Position numbers and translations under genes: made by a program. The notes beneath the pieces are model-generated. The model was not told the origin of the DNA. It did no database searches and saw only the letters and a program-made list of their open reading frames with translations. From Gordius sp. MW1 (taxonomy: Eukaryota; Nematomorpha; Gordioida; Gordea; Gordiidae): a DNA stretch of 64,000 nt. Shown here in pieces: positions 35,773 to 47,612 of the stretch (its first letter is position 1; each line of letters begins with the position of its first letter). The stretch is taken from positions 20,110,001-20,174,000 of the forward strand of contig OZ038530.1 of the NCBI GenBank assembly GCA_964036665.1, given 5' to 3'.

Positions 35773-37286
35773 ATGTTTCCGATAATATTTTCAGTTGAGA
35801 TCGTTTGCATAGCATTTGTCCTAGCTATCCCACACACTAACGGTAAAATAATCACTGTTTATACTAACAACCATCATTGCTACAGGTTTGATGATGAAGC
35901 CGGATTATTCGCCTAAACCAGCTTCAATAAGTGGTATCAGAAACGTGCGTGTTGAGCCGATAGCACATAGGTGAAGATACGCGATTAATGTGTCATTTAT
36001 CGGACCACAATATACTGGCAAAAGTCTGAAGGGTTACACTTACACAATATATAGACATTCAAACACTACCCATCGTGATCGTGTGCCATTCAAAAATACA
36101 ACATTCTTAGCACCTGATGTATTCCCACATTTAAATGAAAGTGTAATCTGTATTTTTAAACTTTTTAGGCTACTACTTTTAAAGTCAAAGGCATGCGTTA
36201 CAACGCTCAATATGACTTAGAAATCACCGTCGTTTACGAGGAAGAAGCTAACAATATTGCCTATGCGGAATTCAACCATTTTAATTGTAAATACTTTTAT
36301 TCGGTATTTTCCCAAAATACAATGGGACAAAATACAAATAGCTTGAAACGGTTTCAAGATCTTGAAACCGTTTCAGGATCTTATAATGCGCATGCGTATG
36401 CATTTAATAGACCAATCAGATAGCTGCGTATTTTAATAATGCGCATGCGTAGGCATTTAACAATTATTGCTGCACTCTAAAACTTTAAGGGACAGGGTTA
36501 AGGTTCAGGGTAGTGTTTTAGGTCAGCGTTTTAGGTTAGGGTTAGGATTAGATGCACATCAAATTCCCTCCCCATTTGAGATCTAATTTTCCGTGATATT
36601 GAGTGTGGCATTTTGGACTGTAACCATTATATTTTGTCTCATCGAATTTTAGGCATGAATCCTTTTATTCAAACATTATTTGGCATTTTTAAAATACAGT
36701 TTTATGTAAAATCTTTTATTCTTAATGCTTTTTCAGATGCTAATGACTCTAAAGGATACATGTGGTTTACCTCAACAGGTAAAAATTCATAAGTTTCTTC
36801 AAATCAAGTGCATGAGTATACAAATTCTAATTGATTTGATTGAATTAATTAGACATAAGCATACATGCACCTCCGATCGATGACTCAAAGGTTAAAAAAC
36901 TTGAAAATGGATTATTCGAAATTTATGCAAAATGGCGACATCCAAACGAGGGGTACATACGTGTTATATACCGATTTGTCGTATGCCTATATTTAACAGA
37001 GAATAATAGACGTATCGCCACTGGAGTCATTGAAGTCGTAATAAAAATTATTCAAATTTTTGCTTCATTGCGTTAATAATTTTTTTACAAATTTAATTTA
37101 AATTCAAATATAGTTTTAATTCTAAATTGAGCTTAATCTTCTTTATTCAAGGGACAAGTTCTAAATTACACATTTCCTTCAGTACCAAGCGCTGAATATC
37201 GAGTTGCGATATTCCCTATATTCTCTTCTAAAGCCACAGGAGTGAGCGACTATATGGCATCGAGTTATTTTTTATATTTATATTAA
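35773..37286 (+). CDS. Probable secreted protein with two fibronectin-III-like domains; one in-frame TGA
   Basis: Not seen as a single open frame; found by splicing. Exons with GT-AG and matching phase: 35773-35842, 35886-36118, 36169-36286, 36737-36778, 36853-37037, 37152-37286 (TAA). Two introns are only 43 and 50 nt, similar to those of UTP4. The start MFPIIFSVEIVCIAFVLA is a signal peptide. Domain 1 (exons 2-3) has YAINVSFIGPQYTGKSLKGY, YTIYRHSNTT and MRYNAQYDLEITVVYEE, an FN3-like strand pattern; domain 2 (exons 5-6) has GLFEIYAKWRHPNEGYIRVI, YRFVVCLYL and YTFPSVPSAEYRVAIFP. No orthologue recognised. A TGA at 35972-35974 lies in frame in exon 2, so the gene may be a recent pseudogene, may contain a sequencing error, or may use an unseen splice. 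Downstream phase is still kept over four junctions, which argues for recent function. Confidence 0.6.
36344..36605. repeat. Dispersed repeat with a perfect 30-bp palindrome at one end
   Basis: 36344-36373 is a perfect palindrome (half-site GAAACGGTTTCAAGA, centre AGATCT). The repeat following it (ATAATGCGCATGCGTATGCA, AGACCAATCAGATAGCTGCG, GGGACAGGGTTAAGGTTC, CATCAAATTCCCTCCCCATT) recurs inverted at 50688-50913. It lies in intron 3 of the secreted-protein gene. Confidence 0.75.
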
Positions 37287-37846
37287 AATTTGCATCAATA
37301 CATATATATAATTTCAACAAAACTCTTTTTACCTTATGAATATCATTATTGTGATCTGATCAGCATTGATTTAATTAATTCAATTACGATTAAATAAATA
37401 GTAGTTGCATCCATATTATGTTGAATAAAGGCCCAGTCACTATCAAAGACAAAAGCGGTAGGGGATATGTCCTCATATTACCCACATACCATTTTTACTT
37501 TAGGAAGTTGGGATAGCCAACACTTAAACTTAAAATGGAACATAAAATGTAAGCTTGAAAGAGTCAGTTACAAATAAAGTTATATGAATTTCATTTATAA
37601 AGTCAATCACCACAACGTCAATGATATTTACAAACTAGATACAAAACTAATAATTATAATTAAAATGGCAAAACTGTATTATATTAAAAAATTACTAAAT
37701 ATAAAGCTATTAATATAAAATAAATAACCTATGGAGAGGCTTTTAATTTGTATTCATTTGCACATTAACTAATGAATATTTATAGAGATTAAGGTGCCCA
37801 CGAAGTAAATAATTTTCAAGGTGTGGTGGGAAAAATAAAGTATTAC

Positions 37847-37943
37847 CGTATGATCGGCGTACACGAGAACGATCTCAGGATTTACGGGATTAAAACTTAA
37901 CGAAGTGCAGGGATTATCTGAATTGTCGATCTTCCAAATCATC
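37847..37943 (-). pseudogene. UTP4-like C-terminal WD40 exon
   Basis: Between an AG acceptor and a GT donor, this 97-bp block reads MIWKIDNSDNPCTSLS then FNPVNPEIVLVYADHT, matching the late WD40 blade of cirhin (ITHISFHP.RP..ILLHD). It is on the same strand as, and downstream of, the decayed UTP4 duplicate at 39445-41640, so it is probably part of that duplicate although this block is intact. Possible further coding around 38160-38330 was too weak to call. Confidence 0.5.
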
Positions 37944-38404
37944 TAAAAACATAACATTTTAATAATTTTATTTTATGTTGAAAACAAACTCAAAGTAACA
38001 TATTTTACAAATAGACTAGAACACTATTAAGTAAGTTATACCTATTTTATTTAAAAAGTTTAGCATTTCAAAAGTTGTCCCCTATTTACAGATTTTATGA
38101 ATTCATACAACGATATTCGTGATAATATCAAGTTTAAGTTTTTAATTGTAAAATAAAAATTTGTTAGCTTCAAAGTTCCTTATTTTTACTTGTAAATTAT
38201 CGAGATTGTGAGTGGTCACATTGCCGCATGTGTAGAATATGGTACATTTCGGTGAAAGTTTTATTTGAGGTCGGGTTATCTGTTTCAAATTTATCACGCG
38301 TGGCTATACGTTGTATGGAGGTTTGGGCATTACCTAGCACATAAAACATACGTTAAATTTAAAAACGTAAATGAATTACGATACTTTTTCCAAAAAAAAA
38401 TTGG

Positions 38405-39295
38405 TTTAATAATGAGATTCAGCAAATAATAACACAGGTCTATAAATATTGACTTTGTTCCATCCCGCAAAAAAACCAATAATAATAATTTAGGTATAAA
38501 GAATTTTACGCTGAACGATAATATGATTTTCTCCTTCTCCTTCTCCTTCTCCTTCTCCTCCACTGCCGCCCCCACATGTAGCCAATCACACTTGAAGGGG
38601 GTGGGAGTGGAGGAAACGATAAAGAGAGGAGAGAGAAATGAGTTAGTACAAATCGCGTACGCACCAGTATGTACTCTAATGAAAAAAAGGGAAGGGGGTC
38701 ACGTTAACGCTTATAAATAGCGGCGAAACAAAAATATTAAAATAATGGACCCATAGATGAAACTTTAATCTACAAGAATTTAATATTTTTGAATATAAAT
38801 TAGAATGTCATGGGAATATAATCTAAAAAATGTTAAAATGGGCATTTTTTACAGCTTCAACCTCATTAGTTTGTAGAAAACTGTAGATTTCGGAAAAACT
38901 ATAAACACATAGGAATTAATATTAATGTTTATTCAGAATTATAAGTTCGATTGCGGATGGCTGTTTGTAGACTGTGTAACTAGTAATTTAATTTAATTTG
39001 TAGCGAAAGCGAATACATAGTTTTTAAATCAAGTAATCCGTTTAATTAACGATAAAAACTATGTATATAGGTTGTCTTACGTTAAATAGGGGTCAATGGG
39101 TTTTAACATTATTTTAAATTTCAATAACTACAATATAAATAAGAAATTATTAAACTTAAATAAACTTAAATGGGTACCTAATAACAACATTTAGTTCGTT
39201 TTGAACGAAATGACTATTGATAAAGACCCTCTTGAATTTGAAAAACAAAGATACACGAGTAGAGCCCAGAGATTTATATGAGTGACCTAAAAGCC
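38405..39295. repeat. Dispersed repeat, second copy of 10735-11640
   Basis: Same orientation as the first copy. Includes a (CTCCTT)n microsatellite at 38530-38560 and an inverted CTCCACTGCC..GGGAGTGGAG pair at about 38558-38612. Confidence 0.5.
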
Positions 39296-39444
39296 GACCC
39301 CATCCGCCAAATTTGTTTAAGGGGAAATCTCAGGTCAAGTCTAACATAAGTATACATCCCTACTTTAAGGAATTAAAGAAGCTTTAAAATACTTTTGCCC
39401 TGCAAAATACCATTATTTCCGCTAGATTTATCAATTAATACTAA

Positions 39445-41640
39445 CAATATTTTCAGTTTTTGGATAAATTGCCTTTAGAAACCAACCATCTAAAAGGGAC
39501 GCTGGTATAATTCCGTACGGCTTTTAGTCATCATCTGAAGCCCTCCACACCTCTAAATCCTAGTATATCCTAACATTCCCATCGGAAAGTCGGAGGATTA
39601 AGGCGAGACCTGAGGAGGGATCAATCTCTTTCTCGGGATTTAATGGTTGTTAACGGGTTTTAAATTGAACCTTAAAATTGCCTTTGCTCATCGTTTCTGT
39701 GCTGGCAGAAGGGTTTGATACTGGTGTAGCGTTGTAGAATTTGACGTGAGAAACGTAAACCCCCTAGTTTGCTATATTCGCGAGTCTTTTTAATTTGAAG
39801 TTTCCCTATTTCCGTATAACGCTTAATATATGTATATTTTTAAAAGGGCAAAAAGGCAGTCTAAAAATACTTATAAAAAGATTTGGAATGTTTTTACTAA
39901 CACTCGGGTAATAGTAATGTTAACATAAAAAAACTTGAAAAAGAATCTAAGACAATAATGTCATTTTAAAAAAATTATCAAGCAGCCACATATATGAAAC
40001 AATTGCAAAAATATTTTACCGGTATAAATATCTGGCTAAAAGGATAAAAAAAATCGTCAAAATCACAATTAAAGTTTTCCCATAAGTGTATCCTAAAATT
40101 TAAGTGTCTATTAAAGTATCCAATACTAACTTGCTAATCACCTGGTAAATGTGGGGTGAGGGAGTATACGAAAGTTCGATTGGTGTCGCTGTAAGCCAAA
40201 AAAAACTCCGTTGGACGATATATCGGAAGCTATAATTACTAGCGGTATTTTAACTCGCCTAGTGGTTCGCACTTCTAATATCTTTCTCGGCTTATCCCCT
40301 AATTCTACGGCTGCTCCGTTTAAGGCTTTTAATAGGTAATAATGGAAAAACTATTAAATTAAATAACTACAAACAAATATAAATATGACATTTCGATTTT
40401 TAAATTAAAATAATAGGGGGATTAGTGAGTGTGTATATTTATTCGAAAAAATTTAAGAAATATATATTCAATGAAAATTTATATTTTAGTTGATTTCCGT
40501 ATTATTAATATTAAAATCAACATACTTAGAAAAGCGTGAGCTTCGCTCCTCAACAACTTCAAATGTGGCATTTTTGATAATATATAATAAAATAACTTAA
40601 CTAATATACAAGGATAGCACAACAAATAATACAAGTTATTGAAATTCTATTGAATAAAATTTGATCTTAATATGTTATCTCTTTAAAATTATAGTGGACA
40701 CGACTGGTGTATAAGTGGATATTTATTTCACGACTAATTGGGGCGTATTAATGTCATTCCCACTTTTTAAGGCTAACAAAGGTCAAAAATGGCAATTAGT
40801 TATTTAATACGCAATACACATAACATAACTCTATAGGAAATAAATATATCATTTTAAGCCAAGTTTCTGGAATCTCTTTAATTGATCAACAAAAATGTTA
40901 TTATCACTTAGTAGATAGATCACCTAAAGTTACATGATTTTTCGTATTCCTAAGAAGTGTTGTTTACATGCTTGTTTCAAACAATATAAAATGGCATTGG
41001 TGTACCACACCATAGCAAAACTCATCAAACAGTCAGCCTTAACATCCTAAACTAAAAATTGATGTTATAAAAATAATTTCCTCCGAAAACATCATGAAAA
41101 ATCTGCAACAAAAAACGTTTTTATGAATAAACGTTACGTATAAACATACTTTGACCCTCTACAGCTAGTAGCAGGCTAGGTGGATGACTCCTTATTAGCA
41201 AGACTTCCCATTTTCCACAGCTCGAGGTGGTGGGGATATTTAAGTAAGATCATCCCATTTCTCGTTTTACTTCACATGGGTGGGGTAAGGCTGGAATTTC
41301 TATCCTCATTTTTGGGGGACCTCGGCTCATAACTACTTTCGTATCGAGCCCTGTTAATTCATCAAAATAAAGAAAAAGATTTTAATTAGTATAACAGTAA
41401 AAGTTCATTTTTAATGCTGTTGTATTACAAGTAGATCCTCTAACTACACAAATATTATGATAATAAGTTTAGGTTTGATATTGCTACAAAATAGGATCAT
41501 GATAAATTTAAAACAGTCTGTAAGTTTCATTTTGCAAACAAGGTTATGACAAGTAGAAGAAACGCTAATGCTGAGTCATTATTGCTTATTTATTTTTTAA
41601 CAGCTGATTATTAAAAAGTGTTAAATCCATAATGACACTT
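39445..41640 (-). pseudogene. Decayed duplicate of the UTP4 3' half
   Basis: Collinear with 1-3700: exon-8 equivalent at about 41375-41165, exon 9 at about 40335-40140, exon 10 at about 39775-39450, with intronic sequence also aligned. Breaks are clear: the exon-8 copy loses bases after PALPHPCEVK and runs into TGA, and the exon-10 copy has TAG inside what was VRIYKDLE. It lacks the hAT and gypsy insertions of copy 1. The N-terminal exons 1-7 were not found, so the duplication took only the 3' part. Confidence 0.85.
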
Positions 41641-41673
41641 ACAGGGGATATAAAAACGAAAATATTAGAATAA

Positions 41674-41770
41674 ACAGAGCCGCACCGGTTTTGCGGTGCG
41701 ACGTGCTGGTGCGCGCACTTTTTTAAAACCAAGAGCGAGTGCGGGTGCGCGCACCTTATTCACTCGGTGC
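41674..41770. repeat. GC-rich hAT-like end (GTGCGCGCAC words)
   Basis: CAGAGCCGCACCGG then GGTGCGCGCACTTTTTT and GAGTGCGGGTGCGCGCACC. A related block in the other orientation lies at 49410-49545, ending CAGTTCTG. They might be the two ends of one large hAT element enclosing 41.7-49.5 kb. Confidence 0.4.
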
Positions 41771-41829
41771 GCGTCTAATAAAAAGCCTAAATCGTAGCTC
41801 CTTTTCAAAAAGGGCATACTACAACATAA

Positions 41830-43186
41830 AAACAGCAAGTGAGTCAAACGACTCCTTGGTGCAAACCAAAACATGGGAGCTTTACTTTAGATCTATTTTG
41901 TCTCCCCAGTTCAAAGTGCCGGTATTGGACATCTTTAGAGATTTTATAATAAAATTTAAAGGACCTCCGACACTCCCAATATTAACTGACCCACCATCAG
42001 TATCAGAGATCAACAGAGCAATCAAATCGCTTAAAACCCACAAAGCGGCTGACCTGATTGGACTCCAGAGGCACTGAGAGCGGATCCTTACGTCTCTGGT
42101 ACTATGCTACATCTACTCTTTTATAAAGTCTGGGCGAAAGAAGAGGCACCAGAATCTTGGTCACAAGGGCGGCTTATCAAGCTTTTTAAGAAAGGAGATC
42201 CATCTGATCCTAATAATTACAGGGGAATCACAATTATAAATCTTGAGTCCAAAATATTTATAAAAATAATCTACAACAGAATATATAATGAGGTCGAGGG
42301 ATTCTCAAACAAAATCAAGCAGGGTTTAGGAAATGCCGGACTACAACAGAACACATCATCACCCTGAGAAATATGATAGATGTGTCGCGTTTCAGTGGGG
42401 ACCCTTTGGTTTTAGTCTTCCTAGACATTTCGAAAGCGTTTGACTCTCTTTCCCATCTTTACATATGGGAGTCGCTATGTCTATTGGGAATTCCTAAAAA
42501 ATTGATTCTTATGATCTTCCTGATCTACAAAGACATGAAAGTAATAATAACGCATCTACAACACAAATCAGACCCGATCCCAGTGACAGTGGGAGTTAGA
42601 CAGGGCTGCCCACTGTCCCCTCTTCTTTTTATAATAGCGATGGACTTGATCGTAAAGCGGTCTATACTTGGCTACGATGGCATCAATGTAAACGGTACCA
42701 ACATCATCACTACTTTTTGCGGATGATATATGCCTTGTCGCTTCGTCTGTATCACAGGCTCAATCGATGGTTGATAGATTTGCTACTCAGGCGAAACAAG
42801 CAGGGTTGTTTATAAATGCTAGTAAATGCTCTATGCTTGTAATAAATAATCAATCAGAGGAGGAGTTAATAATAGAAAATAACCCAATACAAGCATCCCA
42901 CAGAGTAAAGTATTTAGAAGTAGAACTAACAGAGGATTCTTATGCTGACGAAGACTTAGATTTAAAGCTCCGACGAACTCTTGTAAAATTTTACTCTTGT
43001 TCGGCAATCTGGCGCTCGCGCCAACTGGTCCTTAACACCCGCCTGAGGATCTTTGAAGTTATGATTCTACCAACACTTCTTTATGGGTGTAAATCTTGGT
43101 CGTTGCGTGCCCCCGGCATAAAAAAACTCCAAATTAACCTAAACAAAATGCTACGAATTGTATGTCGAATCTTTTATAAGGTGTAA
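41830..43186 (+). pseudogene. Non-LTR retrotransposon reverse transcriptase remnant (not RTE)
   Basis: RT motifs in order: SEINRAIKSLKTHKAADLIG, WSQGRLIKLFKKGDPSDPNN, YRGITIINLESKIF, NKIKQ then AGFRKCRTTTEHI in another frame, VFLDISKAFDSLSH (motif A), GVRQGCPLSPLLFIIAMD (motif B), FADDICLVAS (motif C, reached after a frameshift near 42715), KYLEVELTEDSY and LLYGCKSW. Breaks occur near 42060, 42340 and 42715. Distinct from the RTE copies by GVRQGCPLSP versus HQGSALSP and by an intervening clade-specific spacing. No endonuclease was found upstream, so it is truncated. Confidence 0.82.
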
Positions 43187-43324
43187 TGTTCAATTCGCGT
43201 ATCGTTTGATATCGCGGAAGTCAATCAAACACGTCAATCATGTATTTCTGCACTATAATTGCAAAAAAGATTATTATAGGCTGATATAAATGTCAATCAA
43301 AAATTGTGGTTTGTTATACAATAA

Positions 43325-43495
43325 TTTTGTTAAGATTTTTTAATAAAGGTTTAACATAATATAAATTAAGTTCATTAAATATTTTTTTAATAAAGGTTTA
43401 ACATAATATAAATAAATTAAGCTTCATTTAATATCTTTTTTAATAAAGGTTTAACATAATATAAATTAAGCTTCATTAAATATTTAATTTTAACC
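43325..43495. repeat. Tandem repeat, about 52-bp unit, three copies
   Basis: Each copy carries TTAATAAAGGTTTAACATAA followed by TATAAAT and CATTAAATAT. Confidence 0.8.
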
Positions 43496-43560
43496 ATTAT
43501 AAACAAATTCAATTTATATGTATTAAGTTTTTAAACTATTATAAAAAGTGGGGAAAATTA

Positions 43561-45117
43561 TCTATATATATAAAGTAAAGTGTATATATGTATGTAAATA
43601 TGTATATATGTATGTAAGGGCTAATCTCTGAAACTACCGGCCCGATTCGCGCGAAAATTTACCCCTAGGTTCCCAGGGCGGCCAGGGGTAAAATAGCTTT
43701 TTCAGAATCCTAAAATTTCTTTTAATTTTCGAGATATTGGGTTTTATGCGTTTTGACGTTCAATAAAATGTCAATCAAACGCACGTCCTCGCGTTCGTCG
43801 AAAATTTGAATATACAGACAGTTCTTTAGTAAAGGTGTATCACTTTTAATATTTTTTTAAAAAGTAGCTTTAAAAATATCGTACATTTCATGATCCCTAC
43901 CTATGTGCCATTTTAATTCAAGCGCCTAATTCAAGATTAATTCTGTAATTTTGATCAATATTCCATATTTATTGGTTATTTAAATTCAACAACCAGATAA
44001 GAATTTAGATGTATAATTTTAAAAAATAATTTACTTAATTCTTTCTTATTTATATTGTTATTTTTTTTTAAATTAATTAATTTATTTATATTTTACAAAT
44101 TTTCAGACTACCTTAGTGTTTTAAACGTATATCGTTACACATGTGAATTTTTTTTAAATTTATTAATTTATTTATATTTTACAATTTTCAGACTACCTTA
44201 GTGTTTTAAACGTATATCGTTACACATGTGAATTTTTTTTAAATTAATTAATTTATTTATATTTTACAAATTTTCAGACTACCTTAGTGTTTTAAAGGTA
44301 TATAGTTACACATGTGAATTTTTTTTAAATTAATAAATTTTTTTATATTTTACAAATTTTCAGACTACCTTAGTGTTTTAAACGTATATCGTTACACATG
44401 TGAATTTTTTTTAAATTAATTAATTTATTTATATTTTACAAATTTTTAGACTACCTTAGTGTATATCGTTACACATTTGCATCCCTACCTATGTGCCATT
44501 TTAATTCAAGCGCTAATTCAAGATTAATTCTGTAATTTTGATAAATATTCCATATTTATTGGTTATTTAAATTCAACAACCAGATAATAATTTAGATGTA
44601 TATTTTTAAAAAAGAATTTACTTATTTCTTTCTTATTTATACCCCTGTCCCTAGACTATGCCAACTTTTACCTCCTCGCCTTCCCCGCTAACGTGCCGGT
44701 AAATTATTTCATATATGACCCCATTTTAGATAAATCTTATAAATAGGTTATCCTTATTTAACCACGGGAAAACTGTCCCAAACGGTCCTCCAAAAAAACT
44801 GTCCCTAGCCTATGCCAACTTTTACCTCCTCGCCTTCCCCGCTAACGTGCCGGTAAATTATTTCATATATGACCCCATTTTATATAAGTCTTATAAATAG
44901 GTTATCCTTATTTAACCACGGGAAAAACTGTCCCCAACGGTCCTCCAAGAAAAACTGTCCCTAGACTATGCCAACTTTTACCTCCTCGCCTTTCCCGCTA
45001 ACGTGCCGGTAAATTATTTCATATATGACCCCATTTTAGATAAGTCTTATTAATGGGTTATCCTTATTTAACCACTTAAGGCTTGAGTCAAAGCAACGCT
45101 TGGCCGGGCACAGCTAG
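43561..45117 (+). mobile_element. Non-autonomous Helitron, 1,557 bp, with amplified internal tandem repeats
   Basis: Starts TCTATATATATAAAG after A and ends GGCCGGGCACAGCTAG before T. Same family as 22207-23855. Differs by internal amplification: about five copies of the 85-bp ACTACCTTAGTGTTTTAAAC unit (44040-44470, versus two) and three copies of a roughly 150-bp unit starting CCCTAGACTATGCCAACTTT (44645-45070), largely absent in the other copy. No Rep/helicase frame. Confidence 0.92.
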
Positions 45118-45549
45118 TTTTATATAAAGGATCTTATAATCCCTGATGATCTTAGGTGTCATATATTTGGTTCAATTCTTTTATAAGTGATCCAATCTAT
45201 ATAAATTTAACTTATTAAATTTATTTTGCATCTGATAAAGCTGTTATAATATAAAATAATGATATTGATATTATTATTTTAATAAATATATATTTTTAGC
45301 CATTACATATCATCTTTATTGGAAAAAGGCATATTAAAACCATGTTTTGTCAAATATCATTAGACATTGAAATAAGACTAATATATTTTATTTAAAGTAA
45401 ATATAAAGTAAAAATAGTATAGTAACAATTAAAAATATTTTATAAACAACTATCAAATATATAGGAATAGTCCCATTTTCCATATAATCCATAATCTCAG
45501 CAAAACCATATTCTTCCATTCTATTAAATAAATGCTAAATTAATCAAAG

Positions 45550-46010
45550 TATAGATTAAGTAGTTAATATTTATAATATTAGGGACTTATAAGGCATACA
45601 TCTAAAAAGGTAAATAACAAACTTTTGCATTAGCTTATATTTATAATCTTAGGAACTTACTTATTACAAAATACTACAATTTCAACAATTATAAAGGCAT
45701 ACATCTAAAAAGGTAAATAACAAACTTTTGCATTAGCTTATATTTACAATCTTAGAAATTTACTTATTACAAAATACAAAGTTTACTACAATTTCAACAA
45801 TTATAGAAGCATACATCTAAAAAGGTAAATAACAAATTTTTGCATTAGCTTATATTTATAATCTTAGGAACTTACTTATTACAAAATACAAAGTTTACTA
45901 CAATTTCAACAATTATAGAAGCATACATCTAAAAAGGTAAATAACAAACTTTTGCATAAGTTTATATTTATAATCTTAGGACCTTACTTATTACAAAATA
46001 CAAAATTATA
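45550..46010. repeat. Tandem repeat, about 118-bp unit, four copies
   Basis: Unit includes GCATACATCTAAAAAGGTAA, TTTTGCATTAGCTTATATTT and CTTACTTATTACAAAATAC. The first copy is partial. Confidence 0.85.
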
Positions 46011-46019
46011 TTGGTAAAA

Positions 46020-47255
46020 AAGTTTGCAAATTACGTAACCTCAAATGAATGTCATTACGTAAAATAAAATGTATGTTTTTCCGAAATTTAAACCAATCAT
46101 TTTACTCAAAAAAATCACGTGATTGACAAAACAAGTACTTTTTTCGTGTTTCAACGAATGTGGAGGCGTGATTGACGATTACGCGATCTTAAACGCTACG
46201 TTGTCTCATACGCTACACCGGCAACGATAACAAACGAAAATCTGTGGATGCGTTGCAAGATCCCTCCAGTTAAAAATATTATGTTAACAAGGAAGTGGAA
46301 TTTTTTAGCGCATCAGGCCCGGAGGAAGGGAACAAACTATTGCCTGTCTTCCCTGTTCTGGTGTCCTCCTTCACTAAGAGGCTTGAAGTGCAACGGCACT
46401 TGGCTTCATAAGACTTTTCGTGAAATCCAACTATTAAGTCAGGACTGATTCAATGTTGACAATAATGCGAGATAGGAAATTATGGATAGAGTTCTCAAAA
46501 AACCAAATATCTTGTCTTTCAACTACAAGGGCGCGTACATCTCATTCGTAATAATCGCTCTCCCAGAATGTTCTCTTTAATTCTTATGGATTAGGGTATT
46601 ACATATAAACATGCCATAATTACACTGCATATTAATCAAATTTACAGGAACATTACACACGTTGTCACCAACGTGGCCTTATGCGCCATTTGGCGTGAGA
46701 AGGGGCCCAACCTTAGATTGCACTTACTAAGCTCTTGGGCGTCTTCGCGGCAATCATACATACATTCATACTCGGTGCGCGTGCGAAATTGCGCTTCTAT
46801 TTTGCGCACATTAAGAATTTTACAATTGATATATTTGACATTCTCTTATATATCGCATAGCATATCTCACAAATTAACATTGTAGTGAAACAACATCAAA
46901 GATACATTCATGTTCCTGGTGGAGGAGATAACAAGGCGGGAAATTTAATTAACATCGATAGACAATATAATTAATTAATATATCCGCCATATTTTATATT
47001 ATTCGCCTATTTACTTTATCAATTATTTGCTTAAAACGGGTGTATCATAATTTTTATTGCAATAGAAGTTGAGTATAATTAGAGAAACAAAAACAGATAG
47101 GTAATTAGGATAAATAATTAACAATATTGTAATATTTCTATTCAGTGTTTTTTGGAAAGCGACAGAAGGGGTAGCCTGACAGATAGTCACCTCGAAATGC
47201 TTTTAATGATGAATGTCAATAAAATGCTATTTTAATTGTTTTTTCTGGATCATGG
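46020..47255. other. No gene recognised
   Basis: Contains two open frames (46248-46448, 46673-46885) without recognisable domains. Slightly higher GC than its surroundings, so an old gene or element fragment is possible. Confidence 0.4.
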
Positions 47256-47360
47256 TTGAGGCAGCACAATCGTCACAAAAAAGCAGCATAAAATTAGGTT
47301 CGTATTTTATCGATTACCTAGCTTATCGTTTGCATATTGTTACATGGCATTTGCACTTCT

Positions 47361-47612
47361 GTGCAAATCGTAATATGTGCATTTCGTAATACAGGCAAGA
47401 ATTGCTTATGCGCATGCGCAGTTATAACCCTCCGCGTTTGGTAAGTTTTCTAATATTATTATCTTTTATTTTGTAAATATTATTATCGTTTATTTTGTAA
47501 ATTTAATGTAATCTAGGCAAAATGTAATATAGGCAAGGGTTAGGGTTAGATTTAGTGATTTATTTGATAATATGTATTACTTATTACGAAATGCACATAT
47601 TACGAAATGCAC
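47361..47612. mobile_element. 252-bp MITE with doubled TIR word GTGCATTTCGTAATA
   Basis: Left end GTGCAAATCGTAATATGTGC then ATTTCGTAATA; right end is its inverse, TATTACGAAATGCACATATT then ACGAAATGCAC. Each end therefore carries two tandem copies of one 15-bp word. The interior has GGGTTAGGGTTAG and a GCGCATGCGC palindrome. It abuts the FLYWCH frame, so the ATG at 47607 belongs to the MITE. Confidence 0.75.

Noticed and set aside
35972..35974. TGA in the secreted-protein gene as a selenocysteine codon
   Set aside because: No SECIS-like structure was identified downstream and the domain type gives no reason for selenocysteine.
36143..36168. A 26-nt intron in the secreted-protein gene
   Set aside because: A donor at 36119 gives a 50-nt intron in phase, much closer to the other introns here.
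36530..36552. TTAGGG-like tracts (also 47535, 49005, 50729) as telomeric remnants
   Set aside because: Only two or three imperfect units each, and two of them belong to one dispersed repeat.
44040..44470. Regularly spaced repeats as a CRISPR-like array
   Set aside because: The units are contiguous tandem copies inside a Helitron with no variable spacers, and the genome is an animal's.
46248..46885. Two open frames as genes
   Set aside because: No domain, signal peptide or splice context was recognised; length is within chance for this region.
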